Source of the DNA: Prochlorococcus sp. MIT 1341
Lineage (GTDB): Bacteria; Cyanobacteriota; Cyanobacteriia; PCC-6307; Cyanobiaceae
Assembly: GCF_034092415.1 (NCBI RefSeq)
Contig: NZ_CP139304.1
Span: 310,001 to 374,000 of the forward strand
Direction of reading: 5' to 3'
DNA length: 64,000 nt
Part shown: one piece after another, positions 7,546 through 17,867 of the stretch
Layout of the letters: every line of letters starts with the position of its first letter
How positions within the stretch are numbered: the stretch's first letter is position 1
Notes under the pieces: model-generated
What the model saw: only the letters and a program-made list of their open reading frames with translations
Database searches by the model: none
Told to the model about the DNA's origin: nothing
Program-made: the position numbers and the translations under genes

Positions 7546-8386
7546 AGTCAACTACCCCTTCAACCAACCTATCTGGTCCATAATTATATAACCAATTTAT
7601 GTCTGATGATTCTGTAGCTAAAAGGTACCCAGCAAATCCCAGAGAATTAATACTAAAACCTTTATTAGATTCTTTTTTTCTCCTAATTAAACTCATCCAA
7701 TCCTTTGTAATTAGTAAATTATATGGTTTCAGGGGTCTATTATTTAGTTCTGGTGAACCAATCTTTAGTTGATTGCAAAGGTTTAGGTATAAGTCATACA
7801 TATCCTCAGGGGTCATTCTTTCAATACTTTTAATCGCTATAACTTTGCAGGAATTGAATAACAAACCCTTTCTTTCCTCTTTAAAATCTATAAGATCTTT
7901 AAACCAGTAGTCCCTTGGACAAAGCGCCTCATCAATTCGTCGAGGCAACAACTGTAAATGCCTATGAGGTTGGCTTGCCCCAGCAATTGGACCACTGTTA
8001 AAGAACCAAAGTCCTGTAGTGTCCTGATCTACCGTCAATAGAGCTTCCCAATCTTTATAAGTAAGCCAACCATTTTGAGGTGCCCACGTTTTAGTTATTA
8101 AAAGCATATGGCCTATTTGCACTGGATACTTGTTCAAAATCAGAGCATGATCCTGACCTATTTCTGCAATCTCTAGGTTTGTATCCCAAGGATTGAAAGC
8201 GTTCTCCTTTGGCCCATATATAGGGTTAGGAAATTTTGCTGTTTCTAAAAGGGTTCTTACTTCAAATAAATGTCCAAATTTATCATTTACAACTTCCATA
8301 TGGGTTTTCAATGGAATAAGACTATTCTTATTTATTGCATAGTTGGTTCTATTTATTGCCTTCTTCCAATAAACTTCTTTAATCAT
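7538..8386 (-). CDS. Ap4A phosphorylase / ATP adenylyltransferase-like protein
   Basis: This 282-residue HIT-superfamily nucleotidyltransferase of the APA1/APA2 type would phosphorolyse diadenosine tetraphosphate to ADP and ATP, or run the reverse adenylyl transfer. The signature is NSGPIAGASQPHRHLQLLP, with the catalytic-type histidines at 141 and 143 (His-x-His). The N-terminal and C-terminal halves match the two parts of the ATP_transf fold. The length is close to that of the yeast and bacterial family members. It stands alone, with long gaps on the upstream side. A CRP-like palindrome sits only 1-17 bp before the start codon. The family is clear; the in vivo substrate is not. Confidence 0.88.
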   Translation of the reverse strand: MIKEVYWKKAINRTNYAINKNSLIPLKTHMEVVNDKFGHLFEVRTLLETAKFPNPIYGPKENAFNPWDTNLEIAEIGQDHALILNKYPVQIGHMLLITKTWAPQNGWLTYKDWEALLTVDQDTTGLWFFNSGPIAGASQPHRHLQLLPRRIDEALCPRDYWFKDLIDFKEERKGLLFNSCKVIAIKSIERMTPEDMYDLYLNLCNQLKIGSPELNNRPLKPYNLLITKDWMSLIRRKKESNKGFSINSLGFAGYLLATESSDINWLYNYGPDRLVEGVVDLV

Positions 8387-8387
8387 T

Positions 8388-8403
8388 TGTGATCATAATC
8401 ACT
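8388..8403. promoter_or_regulatory. CRP-like palindrome overlapping the start region of the Ap4A gene
   Basis: TGTGATCATAATCACT matches the CRP-family pattern TGTGA-N6-TCACA except for the last base. It ends one base before the ATG (8386) of the gene it precedes on the minus strand. At this position a bound regulator would more likely block than activate transcription. No binding protein is known here. Confidence 0.35.
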
Positions 8404-8570
8404 TCGTATCAAGCTTATCGACACTTTTCCCATTAGCATGAACAAGTTTATGACAAAGTAACTTTTAAGTCAGAAAAGCTAGATACGGAGTTGCATTAAT
8501 ACAAGAAAACATCTCGGGCGAGATATGGTGACCTCAAATTTTTTTCAAATTAAGCCCAACTAAATTTCTC

Positions 8571-8740
8571 CCACTGGTTTAACGGTAGAAAAGGGTCTCC
8601 AGTGCTCTCTGCGGGGCGCCAAAGCGCATCGGATCACTAATTCATCACTGAAGCGTTTCGGAATGGCTTTCCATGCCCCCTAGCGGGGCTTAGGCCTCGC
8701 TAGGGGCTTAGGCCTCGCTAGGGGCTTAGGCCTCGCTAAA
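8571..8740. ncRNA. Putative structured RNA or DNA island, strand unknown
   Basis: This is a GC-rich stretch in otherwise AT-rich non-coding DNA. Several pairings are possible: CACTGG (8572-8577) with CCAGTG (8599-8604), ATGG-CTTT-CCAT near 8663-8674, GCCCC (8675-8679) with GGGGC (8685-8689), and alternatively CCTAGCG with CGCTAGG (8679-8704). The competing pairings and tandem repeat suggest a folded transcript. No Rfam family was recognised, and transcription is not shown by the sequence. Confidence 0.35.
8685..8738. repeat. Perfect tandem repeat, 3 x 18 bp
   Basis: The unit GGGGCTTAGGCCTCGCTA occurs three times head to tail without a mismatch (8685-8702, 8703-8720, 8721-8738). Each copy contains the palindrome AGGCCT. 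Two of three forward frames contain TAG stops, so it is not a coding repeat. Perfect identity suggests recent expansion or active homogenisation. Confidence 0.95.
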
Positions 8741-9005
8741 TCCTTTCGCAAGAAACCTGGTCACTGAAATGGGAAAGAATAAAAAGTAAAAGGTCTTTTC
8801 ACAAAGATGATTTTAGGTGGAGTCTCCTCAAGCTTTTTGGGAATGAATTGTTAATTACCCTAAAAATTTCTTATTTACCGATATTTGGTTCAAATTTGAT
8901 TCCACAACTCCTAAATCCCCTTATACCAATTGATCTCGGGCACTCTAGTGACCGAATTGATAGGGGTGGACTTAAAAATTACTGACACATTTTGTACATA
9001 GAAGG

Positions 9006-9040
9006 TTGACGTAGGCAGGGGGGAAGGCGTTAAACGTCAA
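9006..9040 (+). promoter_or_regulatory. Stem in the leader of the 76-aa gene
   Basis: TTGACGT (9006-9012) and ACGTCAA (9034-9040) are exact reverse complements enclosing a purine-rich loop, 17 bp before the ATG at 9058. It could be an untranslated-leader hairpin or an operator. TTGAC also resembles a -35 element, but no clear -10 lies at the right distance. Confidence 0.4.
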
Positions 9041-9057
9041 TCAGTTATTTCTCCTCA

Positions 9058-9288
9058 ATGGATTGGGAGTTCACAGAAGACGGCGCCTTCCTAGCTCTTT
9101 GCGACGCGTTTAGGGAAAGCGGCGAAACGTCAGCCATAGAGTTCCTCGCCAATGGTGAAGGGGCATTTCATTTTCAAGAACTCACACAGAATGCCGCCGG
9201 TGAGGGCATTGACCTCAGCGACTCGGATTCCTTAGATGATTTCCAGCAAAATGTGATAGATACTATGGAAAGCTTATGCCAGGATTGA
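9058..9288 (+). CDS. Small acidic protein, 76 aa, unknown
   Basis: This encodes a 76-residue, strongly acidic protein with two cysteines (near residues 15 and 74) and no membrane segment. It reads as a compact mixed helix/strand fold: WEFTEDGAFLALCDAF at the start, a FHFQELTQNAAGEGIDLSD middle and a short helix at the end. Codons are visibly GC-richer than those of the flanking genes, and it stands alone between long gaps. A stem lies in its leader and a short T-rich hairpin (CTTC-TTT-GAAG) about 50-60 bp after the stop. I do not recognise the family. Codon quality and composition make it a credible gene. Confidence 0.7.
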   Translation: MDWEFTEDGAFLALCDAFRESGETSAIEFLANGEGAFHFQELTQNAAGEGIDLSDSDSLDDFQQNVIDTMESLCQD

Positions 9289-9437
9289 AATCAAAGCAGA
9301 GTGCTAACAACAAATAATGTTTGATTGGTTCTTCTTTGAAGTTTTATTTTTTGATTTAGTTTGATTTCTAAAAGAAAAAGTTTAACCGTCACTTTCTTTC
9401 ATAGATATTAAGCTATTAATCAACAAACTAATCATAG

Positions 9438-12400
9438 TTAAGCACTAAAATACTTAGCCCTACTGTGTAACGCTACGATTGCAGTAGTGCTTTGCTCAGG
9501 ATGAATTTGCTCACTTTCATCCATAAATAGATTAATTTTCTTTGCCTCTAGCCATTCTAATTGCTTCATTGAGTCTGCCACATTCGGACATGCTGGATAG
9601 CCAAATGAATATCTAGCACCTCTATACCTCTGTCCAAGAATATCCTTCAAAAGATTTGGTTCCAGATGGGCAAATCCACATTCTTTTCGTATTATTGAAT
9701 GGACGTACTCTGCTAATGCCTCTGCTAATTGAACAGCTAAGCCATGAAAATACAGATAATCAGAATAATTATCTGTATCAAATAACTTTTTAGCAAACTC
9801 GCTTGCAAATGACCCCATGGTAACTGCCTGCATTGGCAAATAATCAACAGGTTTGTTTTCAATTAAATCGGCGAAATAATCAGATATGCAATAACGGTTG
9901 CCTGATCTCTGTCTAGGAAATTCAAAACATCCAATAGAGGAACAAGTGGAATCAAAAATTTCTAATCGATTTCCATCTCTCCCACAAGGGAAGTAACCAT
10001 ATACTGCTGAAGGTTGTAAAAGCTGATTTTCCTGGATCTCATTTAACCATTTTTTCAGTACAGGCTCTGCATTCTCCGAAATAAATGCGTTGTATTCATC
10101 CTGGGACATACCCTTAGTCTTTTTCATTTGCCATTGACTTGCATATAGTGCATTAAGGTCTAAATAAGGAAGAATAAATTTCAGTTCTAGATCATTTTCT
10201 GTCAAAACCTTTGGACCAAGAAATGGAGGTTTAACAGGGACTTCCTGACGGATCGTTTCAGAACGATGTGTACCTGATTTAAAACTAGCAGGTGATTCCG
10301 AATCATTTAAATTTTTTAAATTAATTTCTAATGACTTTTTCTGAGATAAACCTAGTTCGGTAATATTTATATTGTTGTTTAAAAATCCAGAACTATCATC
10401 CCACTCCTTGGTTTGTTTTGCCTTTATAAATGAATCCATAAATTTTAAATCAGTAAACGCATCCTTCCCATAAACAACTTGACCATTATAAACACTATTA
10501 CAATCATTATGAACAAATCGAGGCGTAAGTGCTGCTCCACCCAGAATGACCGGTACTGATATACCTTCTCTATTTAACGCCTCTAAATTGTCTTTCATAA
10601 AAGCAGTAGACTTAACAAGCAAACCACTCATAGCAATGCAGTCAGCATTATGACTTTTCTGGGCGTTAATGATAGCAGAAATTTCTTGCTTTATACCTAG
10701 ATTTATAACTTCATACCCATTATTTGATAAAATAATATCTACTAGGTTCTTTCCAATATCATGTACATCACCCTTTACAGTCGCAATGAGAAACTTACCC
10801 TTCGATACATTCTCAGCCCCGGATTTATCCATATAAGGTTCTAAATATTTTACGGCCGATTTCATTGTTTGTGCAGATTGAAGTACAAAGGGTAATTGCA
10901 TCTTTCCTGAACCAAATAATTCACCTACAACCTTCATTCCATCAAGAAGGAATTGATTAATAATTTCAAGAGGTTTATATTTTTTCAAGGCTTGGGAGAG
11001 ACATTTGTCTAAACCCTCCCTTTCACCATCAATAATGTGTTGTGGCAGCTGCTTCTCTATAGGAAGTGTAGAGATCTTTTCTTTTGAAGATCTGGCAGTT
11101 TTAGATGATATACCTTCAAAGATTGAAGTAAGGTTAGTTAGAGGGTCGTATGTACAAATTCCATTATTATATTTCCTAGAATCATGAATTAAATCATAAC
11201 AAGCTTGTGTATGTTCTAAACTAATTTTGTTAAGAGGGAGTATTTTTGATGGTGAAATAATAGCAGAATCCAAACCAGCCTTAACACATAAATCAAGAAA
11301 TACCGAATTCAATGTAATTCTCGTTGCTGGAGAAAGTCCGAAACTAATGTTAGATATACCCAGCACGATATGTACTCCTTTTAATTCTTGCTTGATAACT
11401 TTAATAGCATTTAATGTTTCAATTGCATTTCTTCTATCTTCCTCTATTCCAGTAGAGATGGGTAAAGCTAATGGATCATAAAAAATTTCATGCGGAGGCA
11501 TACCTAATTCAGTTGCTTGCTTATATGCCCTCTCTGCTATATAAAACTTTCTTTCAGTTGTTCTAGCCATCCCTTTCTCATCAATAGTCCCAATTACTAT
11601 TCCACATCCATATTTTCTTGCTAAATCTACGACTTCAAGAAACCTTCCTTCACCATCTTCATAATTAGTAGAGTTAATAATACTTTTACCTCCAGAAACT
11701 TTTAGACCACTTTCCATTTTTGTTGCCTCTGTTGAGTCGATCATCAAAGGCAAATTGATGTTTGTGACTAAACGAGAGACAAGTTCCTTCATATCAGATA
11801 TTCCATTTCTACCCACATAATCAACATTGACATCAATCACATGAGAATTCTCTTTTAATTGATTTTTTGCAATGCCAACTAATCCATCCCAGTCTTCTTT
11901 GTTTAGTAATTCACGTACCTTTTTAGAACCACTTGCATTTAACCTTTCTCCAATAATCAAAAAAGAACTATCTTGCTTATAGGGCGTAGTACTATATATA
12001 GAAGATAATGATGGCACATAATTATAAAGAGATGTTCTATATGCCCTACTGTGCGGATTTCTGCATGGTCTTGGCTTTATTGTCATTGACAAGGATAGTT
12101 CCCTTAATTTCTCAATATGTTCAGGGGTTGTACCACAACAACCGCCTATAACCCTTACCCCTAAATCTTCTATAAAATGCATTAATTGCATTTTTAATTC
12201 AAGAGGAGTTAGTTTATAATGAGCTCTTCCGCCTATATTCTCTGGTAGACCGGCATTGGGAATGCAGCTAATAATAAATGGTGAATTCTGATCAAGATAT
12301 TTTATATAAGATTTCATTTGCTCTGGACCCGTCGCGCAATTTAAACCTAATATATCTATTGGATATGGCTCAAGGATTGTTAATACTGCTGATATATCCG

Positions 12401-13052
12401 TACCAACAAGCATTGTTCCAGTAGTTTCTATAGTAACAGATACCATTATTGGGATATCACTTAATGCATGTTTTTTTGCATTCATTACTCCTTGAATTGC
12501 GGCCTTTATTTGTAAAACATCCTGACATGTCTCAATAATTATCATATCAACCTTGCCATCAATTAATCCACTAGCCTGCTGTTCATAAGATTGACGCATA
12601 GTATCAAAATCAATATGGCCTAAAGTTGGAAGTTTTGTTGTAGGTCCCATAGAGCCAGCTACAAAACGCTTTTGAGACTTTGTTGAATATTTTTCGGCTA
12701 TACATTTAGCTATAAGACCAGCAGCTTTGTTAATTTCAAAACTTTCTTTCTCTAATCCATATTCTGCTAAAACAATAGAATTGGCCCCAAAAGTATTTGT
12801 TTCTATTACATCGCACCCAGCTTCTAAAAATTGCTTATGAACATCTTCAACATAACCTGGTGATGTTTTGACTAATATTTCATTACAACCCTCATATTCT
12901 GCGCCACCAAAATCGTCTGGCCCTAATTCAAAATTTTGAAGTGACGTGCCTGTAGCACCATCAAAAACAAGCACTGAATTATTTTGGGAGTAGAGACGTT
13001 TACGTAACTCTGAATCCCCTTTAGAAAGGTTTGAGGCTTTTTTTCCTACCAA
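9438..13052 (-). CDS. metH: Cobalamin-dependent methionine synthase
   Basis: This 1204-residue MetH transfers a methyl group from methyltetrahydrofolate to homocysteine through B12. All four modules are visible. The homocysteine domain (about 25-335) carries the zinc cysteines ([10 protein letters not shown] and GGCCGT). The pterin-binding domain follows (about 365-620, [16 protein letters not shown]). The cobalamin domain has the His-on ligand motif [14 protein letters not shown]. The C-terminal AdoMet reactivation domain has the RxxxGY-type motif [13 protein letters not shown]. Length is normal. The upstream gap to ilvE is only 64 bp and contains no B12-riboswitch box. Dependence on B12 fits with cobN nearby. 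Confidence 0.97.
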   Translation of the reverse strand: MVGKKASNLSKGDSELRKRLYSQNNSVLVFDGATGTSLQNFELGPDDFGGAEYEGCNEILVKTSPGYVEDVHKQFLEAGCDVIETNTFGANSIVLAEYGLEKESFEINKAAGLIAKCIAEKYSTKSQKRFVAGSMGPTTKLPTLGHIDFDTMRQSYEQQASGLIDGKVDMIIIETCQDVLQIKAAIQGVMNAKKHALSDIPIMVSVTIETTGTMLVGTDISAVLTILEPYPIDILGLNCATGPEQMKSYIKYLDQNSPFIISCIPNAGLPENIGGRAHYKLTPLELKMQLMHFIEDLGVRVIGGCCGTTPEHIEKLRELSLSMTIKPRPCRNPHSRAYRTSLYNYVPSLSSIYSTTPYKQDSSFLIIGERLNASGSKKVRELLNKEDWDGLVGIAKNQLKENSHVIDVNVDYVGRNGISDMKELVSRLVTNINLPLMIDSTEATKMESGLKVSGGKSIINSTNYEDGEGRFLEVVDLARKYGCGIVIGTIDEKGMARTTERKFYIAERAYKQATELGMPPHEIFYDPLALPISTGIEEDRRNAIETLNAIKVIKQELKGVHIVLGISNISFGLSPATRITLNSVFLDLCVKAGLDSAIISPSKILPLNKISLEHTQACYDLIHDSRKYNNGICTYDPLTNLTSIFEGISSKTARSSKEKISTLPIEKQLPQHIIDGEREGLDKCLSQALKKYKPLEIINQFLLDGMKVVGELFGSGKMQLPFVLQSAQTMKSAVKYLEPYMDKSGAENVSKGKFLIATVKGDVHDIGKNLVDIILSNNGYEVINLGIKQEISAIINAQKSHNADCIAMSGLLVKSTAFMKDNLEALNREGISVPVILGGAALTPRFVHNDCNSVYNGQVVYGKDAFTDLKFMDSFIKAKQTKEWDDSSGFLNNNINITELGLSQKKSLEINLKNLNDSESPASFKSGTHRSETIRQEVPVKPPFLGPKVLTENDLELKFILPYLDLNALYASQWQMKKTKGMSQDEYNAFISENAEPVLKKWLNEIQENQLLQPSAVYGYFPCGRDGNRLEIFDSTCSSIGCFEFPRQRSGNRYCISDYFADLIENKPVDYLPMQAVTMGSFASEFAKKLFDTDNYSDYLYFHGLAVQLAEALAEYVHSIIRKECGFAHLEPNLLKDILGQRYRGARYSFGYPACPNVADSMKQLEWLEAKKINLFMDESEQIHPEQSTTAIVALHSRAKYFSA

Positions 13053-13116
13053 TTCCTTAGGAAACCAACAATAGAGAAAAAATTACCATGTCATATCAAT
13101 TATTTTTATGCAGTCT

Positions 13117-14037
13117 TTAAATAGCATTAAGTTTAATTCGTGTTATCCAATGCCTATAGTCCTGATCGCGTCCTTCAGTAATCGCTACTAGCTTTTTCCT
13201 AAGTCTCGCCATAATAGGCCTATCAGAACCTAGCTTTGTTGATTCTATCTGCCTTATTGGAGTTATTTTTGCGGCCGTACCAGTAAGAAAGACCTCGTCT
13301 GCGATAAACAACTCAGTTTTGTCAACAGAACGTTCTACTACTCTGATTCCCATTTCCTGTGCAATCTCAATCACGCTAGCCCTGGTAATGCCTTCGAGAA
13401 TGTCTTGATCTACCCCTGGAGTAATTAGCTGGCCATCCCTAACCAGAAAAAGATTCATACCACTCGCTTCTGAAATCTTTCCTCGACTGTTCAGTAATAG
13501 GGCTTCATCAAAGCCACTTAGAACAGCCTCCGTTTTTGCTAAGGAGCTTGTTATGTATGCACCACTTATCTTTCCCCTTAAAGGCAAACACCTATCTTCT
13601 TGCCTAGTCCAGCTACTAATCCTGCAGGTCACACCCTCGGGAGAGAGGTAGTCTCCTAGTTCTAATCCATAGATTAGGAAATCAGTTTCTATATTATGGA
13701 GTCTTGGCGCAATTCCTAAATCACTAGTATAAACAAAAGGTCTTATATATATAGGATTAGTAGGTTTATTAATAACTAAAAAAGCCTTTAATGACTGGAC
13801 TATCTCATCTTCTTTCAACTCAGTTAATAAAAGGCGTGCACTTTGACTGAGTCGTCTTGCGTGTTTATCCAATCGAAATAGTAAAAGACTATCTGTGTCA
13901 TTTGGATCTGGTATTGCTCTCATGCCTCCAAAGGCTGCAGTTCCATAGTGAAGTGAGTGAGTAGCTATTGAGACTCTTGCATCTTCAAAGGGAACACACT
14001 TACCCTGAAACCATGCGTAAGGAAGGAACTTGTGCAT
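13117..14037 (-). CDS. ilvE: Branched-chain amino acid aminotransferase
   Basis: This is a PLP fold-type IV transaminase of about 306 residues that makes or degrades Leu, Ile and Val. The family start MHKFLPYAWFQGKCVPFEDA corresponds to the ATG at 14037; the frame is open slightly further upstream, to 14061. The Schiff-base lysine is in LRGKISGAYITSS (about residue 160), and the PLP-phosphate motif GKISEASGMNLFLV and the C-terminal FLTGTAAKITPI are present. It precedes metH on the same strand and is divergent from cobN across a gap of 75 bp. Secure. Confidence 0.93.
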   Translation of the reverse strand: MHKFLPYAWFQGKCVPFEDARVSIATHSLHYGTAAFGGMRAIPDPNDTDSLLLFRLDKHARRLSQSARLLLTELKEDEIVQSLKAFLVINKPTNPIYIRPFVYTSDLGIAPRLHNIETDFLIYGLELGDYLSPEGVTCRISSWTRQEDRCLPLRGKISGAYITSSLAKTEAVLSGFDEALLLNSRGKISEASGMNLFLVRDGQLITPGVDQDILEGITRASVIEIAQEMGIRVVERSVDKTELFIADEVFLTGTAAKITPIRQIESTKLGSDRPIMARLRKKLVAITEGRDQDYRHWITRIKLNAI

Positions 14038-14112
14038 CGAGGGGCTATCCCGTATAAACAAATCTTCTCACTTCAAGGTACAACTTGTAGCTTGAGGTAG
14101 CAGAATTGTTGA

Positions 14113-17100
14113 ATGCATCGTATCGTCAGCGTCCCAGGTTCAGAACCGCCAGAGAAATTCTCCTTGGTGGAACAGCCTAACGCCCCTGTGTTATTTCTAA
14201 CAAGTGCGAGCACAGATATAAATACACTTTCAAAAACACTTGAAGATCCTAATTTTAAAAAATGGGACGGAAAGATACGAGCACTTGAGCTCTCAGCATT
14301 AAATCATCCTGCCAAGGTAGACCACTACATTTCAAATACAGCTAATAAAACAGTAATAATAATTGTACGTCTTCTGGGGGGTAAAAGTCATTGGGGGTAT
14401 GGACTTGGAAAACTAAGTACGTGGCAAGGCTATAAATCAAATAGAAAACTTATAGTACTTTCTGGAACGAAAGATGATGAAAAGGAACTACATGATTTAA
14501 GTACAATCGCTGAAGAAGATGTGAACTATATGGCAAGTCTACTTAGAGAAGGAGGAAGCGAAAATATGAAAGTGTTCCTAAAGCTTTTGGATAGGGTCTA
14601 TAAATTACAAACAACAGGACATCAAGAGAGGAAGCTAACAAAAATTGCAGACCCCTACAAATGGGACTGGAGAAATGAAGAAGGACCTAGGGTTGGAATT
14701 ATATACTATAGAGCCTTATATAAGGCTGGTGATACTTATCTTCCAGAAACCTTAAACTCTAGTTTACGTAACCAAGGCATAGTTCCGAGAGCATTATGTG
14801 TCTCAAGCCTAAACTCTTCAAAAATTAAACGAGCGATTATAAACCTACTAAAAGAGGAAGAGATCCAGGCTATTTTAATGATGACAGCCTTTTCCTCTGT
14901 AAAAATTGAAAATGCATATCGTGGATCCGAATTGTGGGGAACATTAAACGTTCCATTACTTCAAATCCTGACAAGTAGTAATAGTAAATCCGATTGGGAG
15001 GAAAGCAGTATAGGGCTTACACCAATTGACTTATCTATTCAAATTGTCTTACCAGAGCTAGACGGAAGAATTATCACAAGACCTTGCGGTTTTAAAGAGG
15101 TACAAACATTAGATAAAAATTTGTGTACAGCTATTAATACCCTAAAACCTTATCAACCTTCAATTGAATGGGTGGTGAATCATACAAATGCAATTATAAA
15201 TCTAAGAAAAACCCACAACCGAAACAAGAAAATTGTATTGATTTTATCAAACTATCCTATTAAGGATGGACGAATAGCTAATGGTGTTGGGTTAGACACA
15301 CCTGAAAGTGTTGTTCAAATCCTCATTTGGCTTAAAGAGAATGACTATAATTTAGGGAAATTTGAAATCCCAAGGAATAGCAAGGAATTAATAAACTTAA
15401 TCCAGAGATCAAGAACAAACTCTCCAGAAAGTTCGCATAAACCACCATTAACATATTTAAATTATGACTTATATTTTAACTGGTGGAAAAAGCTTAACGA
15501 AAAAGCCAAAGGTCCAATTATTGATAGATGGGGTGAACCCAGAGAATCACAAGAATTGGAAAAAGATGGCTTCCCAATAAATGGTATTGTTTTTGGCAAT
15601 GTAGCCATATTGATTCAACCATCTAGAGGTTACGATGCTACAAGAATAGAAGATATCCATTCACCTGATCTACCTCCACCCCATCGATATCTGGCTCAAT
15701 ACTATTGGATAAATAATATTTTTAAGGCAGATGCTATTTCACATATAGGCAAGCATGGAACAGCAGAGTGGCTACCTGGAAAGGGTGTCGGAATGAGTGA
15801 AGTCTGTTATCCAAATCTTATACTTGGCACATCTCCTCATGTTTATCCCTTTATAGTAAATGATCCAGGTGAGGGATCACAAGCAAAACGAAGAGGCCAA
15901 TCTCTAATAATTGATCATTTAACACCACCATTAGGAAGAGCAGAACTTTATGGTGAACTCCTTAAACTTGATAGCCTTCTAGATGAATACTACACAGCGA
16001 GAGAATTGGGCTCAGAACGATCAGATATATTGGAAGATAAAATATTAGAAATTGTAAGGATCACTGAGATAGACAAAGTAATCTCCCGGACAAATGACAA
16101 AAGTGAAAATAATCAAGAGGATTTCTTTAGCTCTATAGATTCGTATTTATGTGAATTGAAAGAATCCCAAATTAAAAAAGGGCTTCACATATTTGGAACT
16201 TCACCAGCTAAATCTCAACTACTTGAACTTACATTATGCATTTGCAAGTCTCCAACCTTATACAAGAAGGGTATTACCCAAATCATCTCAGATAGATTAA
16301 ATTTAGATCTTGATCCCTGGTGTGATGAAGAAGAAAAAGCCCTTTCAGGTAATGATAAAAAGATTTTATCTAGGTATATTAATAAGCCTATTATTAAAAC
16401 TGGGGACACAATCGAATGGTTAGACCAAATAGCACTATCTCTAATAGAGTTAGTTATTGACCCCGACATTGAAACATCTAAGATAGTTCCCAAAGAAGTC
16501 CTTCATTTACTAAGTGATCCCGAAGCTCAAGCTATATTAGTGCCTGCAATTAAACAAAACTGGTCAAGATTGAATCGCAGCCCCACGAATGAAAAAGAAT
16601 CTTTTCTAAGAGCATTCGAAGGTGAATATATTCAGGCAGGGCCATCTGGTGCTCCTACAAAAGGTAGAGGAGATGTACTACCTACAGGTAGGAATTTCTT
16701 CTCTATTGATCTAAGAGGACTACCAACCGAATCAGCCTGGGACTTAGGAAGAAGAAGTGCTGAGCAAATACTTTCAATATATTTGCTAGATAATGGAGAT
16801 CATCTAAAGCATATGGCCCTCTCGGTATGGGGTACTGCCACAATGCGGAATGGGGGAGAAGACATCGCCCAGTTACTTGCCTTAATAGGTGTAAAACCAA
16901 TTTGGGATGGACCCACTAGAAGAATGATAGATATTGAAGTAATACCATTAAATATTCTTCAAAGACCAAGAGTAGATGTAACGTTACGAATTTCGGGATT
17001 ATTCCGAGACGCATTCCCTAACCTAATCAAAATTGTACACAGAGCCATACTAATTGTAGGTCAGTTAGACGAACCAAAAGATCAAAATCCCTACGCTCAG

Positions 17101-17847
17101 ATTTGTCGAGATAATGAATCAACAAATAGAATTTTTGGATCAGCACCTGGATCATATGGTGCTGGTCTTCAAGAATTAATTAACTCCGGACAGTGGGAAA
17201 CTAAAGATGATTTAGCAGAAGCTTATATCTCCTGGAGTAAATGGAGCTATGAGTCAGACTTAACAATAAAGGAGGATAATGTTGGGTTTAGAGATACTCT
17301 AGGTAGAGTTCAAGTTGTCATACATAATCAAGACAATAGAGAACATGACATACTTGACTCAGATGACTATTATCAATTTCAAGGTGGTTTATCAGCAGCG
17401 GTAGAAAAGATTTCGGGTAAAAGACCGAAATTATTATTTGGAGACCATTCAAGAATTGAGCGTCCAAAGGTTAGGCTATTAAGCCAGGAAGTTGATAAAG
17501 TTGTACGAAGTAGGGTATTAAATCCTAACTGGTTGAGAGGTGTTAAATCTCACTCATATAAGGGAGCCTTTGAGATGTCAGCAACACTTGACTACTTGTT
17601 TGCATACGATGCAACAACAAACATCGTTCCTGATTGGTGCTATAAGGCCATATATTCAAATTGGGTTCTAGACAAAAGCACAAGTGAATTCCTAAAATCA
17701 GAAAATCCATGGGCCTTTCGTGATATTGCAGAGCGTTTGCTTGAAGCATCAAACAGGGACTTGTGGCAAGATGCAACAGATGAGGAAATACAAGAAATAA
17801 AATCAATAATAAATGAAGCAGAAGGGATCATAGAGACTATGAATTGA
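14113..17847 (+). CDS. cobN: Aerobic cobaltochelatase subunit CobN
   Basis: This 1244-residue large subunit inserts Co2+ into hydrogenobyrinic acid a,c-diamide in the aerobic B12 pathway, working with AAA+ subunits that in cyanobacteria are shared with or resemble ChlI/ChlD. The N-terminus (VEQPNAPVLFLTSASTDINTL) is typical of cyanobacterial CobN and differs from the magnesium chelatase ChlH start. The conserved core has GKHGTAEWLPGKGVGMSE, GEGSQAKRRGQS, and FGSAPGSYGAGLQELI plus the C-terminal ALDYLFAYDATTN-like block. Confusion with chlH is possible in principle, but these motifs favour CobN. Confidence 0.92.
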   Translation: MHRIVSVPGSEPPEKFSLVEQPNAPVLFLTSASTDINTLSKTLEDPNFKKWDGKIRALELSALNHPAKVDHYISNTANKTVIIIVRLLGGKSHWGYGLGKLSTWQGYKSNRKLIVLSGTKDDEKELHDLSTIAEEDVNYMASLLREGGSENMKVFLKLLDRVYKLQTTGHQERKLTKIADPYKWDWRNEEGPRVGIIYYRALYKAGDTYLPETLNSSLRNQGIVPRALCVSSLNSSKIKRAIINLLKEEEIQAILMMTAFSSVKIENAYRGSELWGTLNVPLLQILTSSNSKSDWEESSIGLTPIDLSIQIVLPELDGRIITRPCGFKEVQTLDKNLCTAINTLKPYQPSIEWVVNHTNAIINLRKTHNRNKKIVLILSNYPIKDGRIANGVGLDTPESVVQILIWLKENDYNLGKFEIPRNSKELINLIQRSRTNSPESSHKPPLTYLNYDLYFNWWKKLNEKAKGPIIDRWGEPRESQELEKDGFPINGIVFGNVAILIQPSRGYDATRIEDIHSPDLPPPHRYLAQYYWINNIFKADAISHIGKHGTAEWLPGKGVGMSEVCYPNLILGTSPHVYPFIVNDPGEGSQAKRRGQSLIIDHLTPPLGRAELYGELLKLDSLLDEYYTARELGSERSDILEDKILEIVRITEIDKVISRTNDKSENNQEDFFSSIDSYLCELKESQIKKGLHIFGTSPAKSQLLELTLCICKSPTLYKKGITQIISDRLNLDLDPWCDEEEKALSGNDKKILSRYINKPIIKTGDTIEWLDQIALSLIELVIDPDIETSKIVPKEVLHLLSDPEAQAILVPAIKQNWSRLNRSPTNEKESFLRAFEGEYIQAGPSGAPTKGRGDVLPTGRNFFSIDLRGLPTESAWDLGRRSAEQILSIYLLDNGDHLKHMALSVWGTATMRNGGEDIAQLLALIGVKPIWDGPTRRMIDIEVIPLNILQRPRVDVTLRISGLFRDAFPNLIKIVHRAILIVGQLDEPKDQNPYAQICRDNESTNRIFGSAPGSYGAGLQELINSGQWETKDDLAEAYISWSKWSYESDLTIKEDNVGFRDTLGRVQVVIHNQDNREHDILDSDDYYQFQGGLSAAVEKISGKRPKLLFGDHSRIERPKVRLLSQEVDKVVRSRVLNPNWLRGVKSHSYKGAFEMSATLDYLFAYDATTNIVPDWCYKAIYSNWVLDKSTSEFLKSENPWAFRDIAERLLEASNRDLWQDATDEEIQEIKSIINEAEGIIETMN

Positions 17848-17867
17848 TCACCCTAAGATCACATTCT

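Larger units (their letters stand above)
8387..9057. other. 671-bp gap with a structured GC-rich island
   Basis: No coding frame of note is present. From the left, the gap holds a CRP-like site against the upstream gene, an AT-rich stretch, then a GC-rich island at about 8571-8740 rich in hairpins and ending in three perfect 18-bp repeats. An AT-rich stretch follows, then a stem (9006-9040) just before the next gene. I looked for tmRNA tag codons, RNase P RNA, SRP RNA and riboswitch cores and recognised none. Confidence 0.6.

Noticed and set aside
8685-8738. CRISPR array
   Set aside because: The 18-bp copies are directly adjacent with no spacers, and no cas gene is present.
8571-8740. tmRNA, RNase P RNA or SRP RNA in the GC-rich island
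   Set aside because: No tag-peptide codons, no RNase P conserved core and no SRP apical-loop sequence were seen on either strand. It stays an unassigned structured region.
9004-9037. Weak likeness to the glutamine-riboswitch/downstream-peptide motif
   Set aside because: Only the fragments GACG...TAGG and GAAGGCGTT match loosely; the CGTTCA core and full pairing are missing. An Infernal search with those models would decide.
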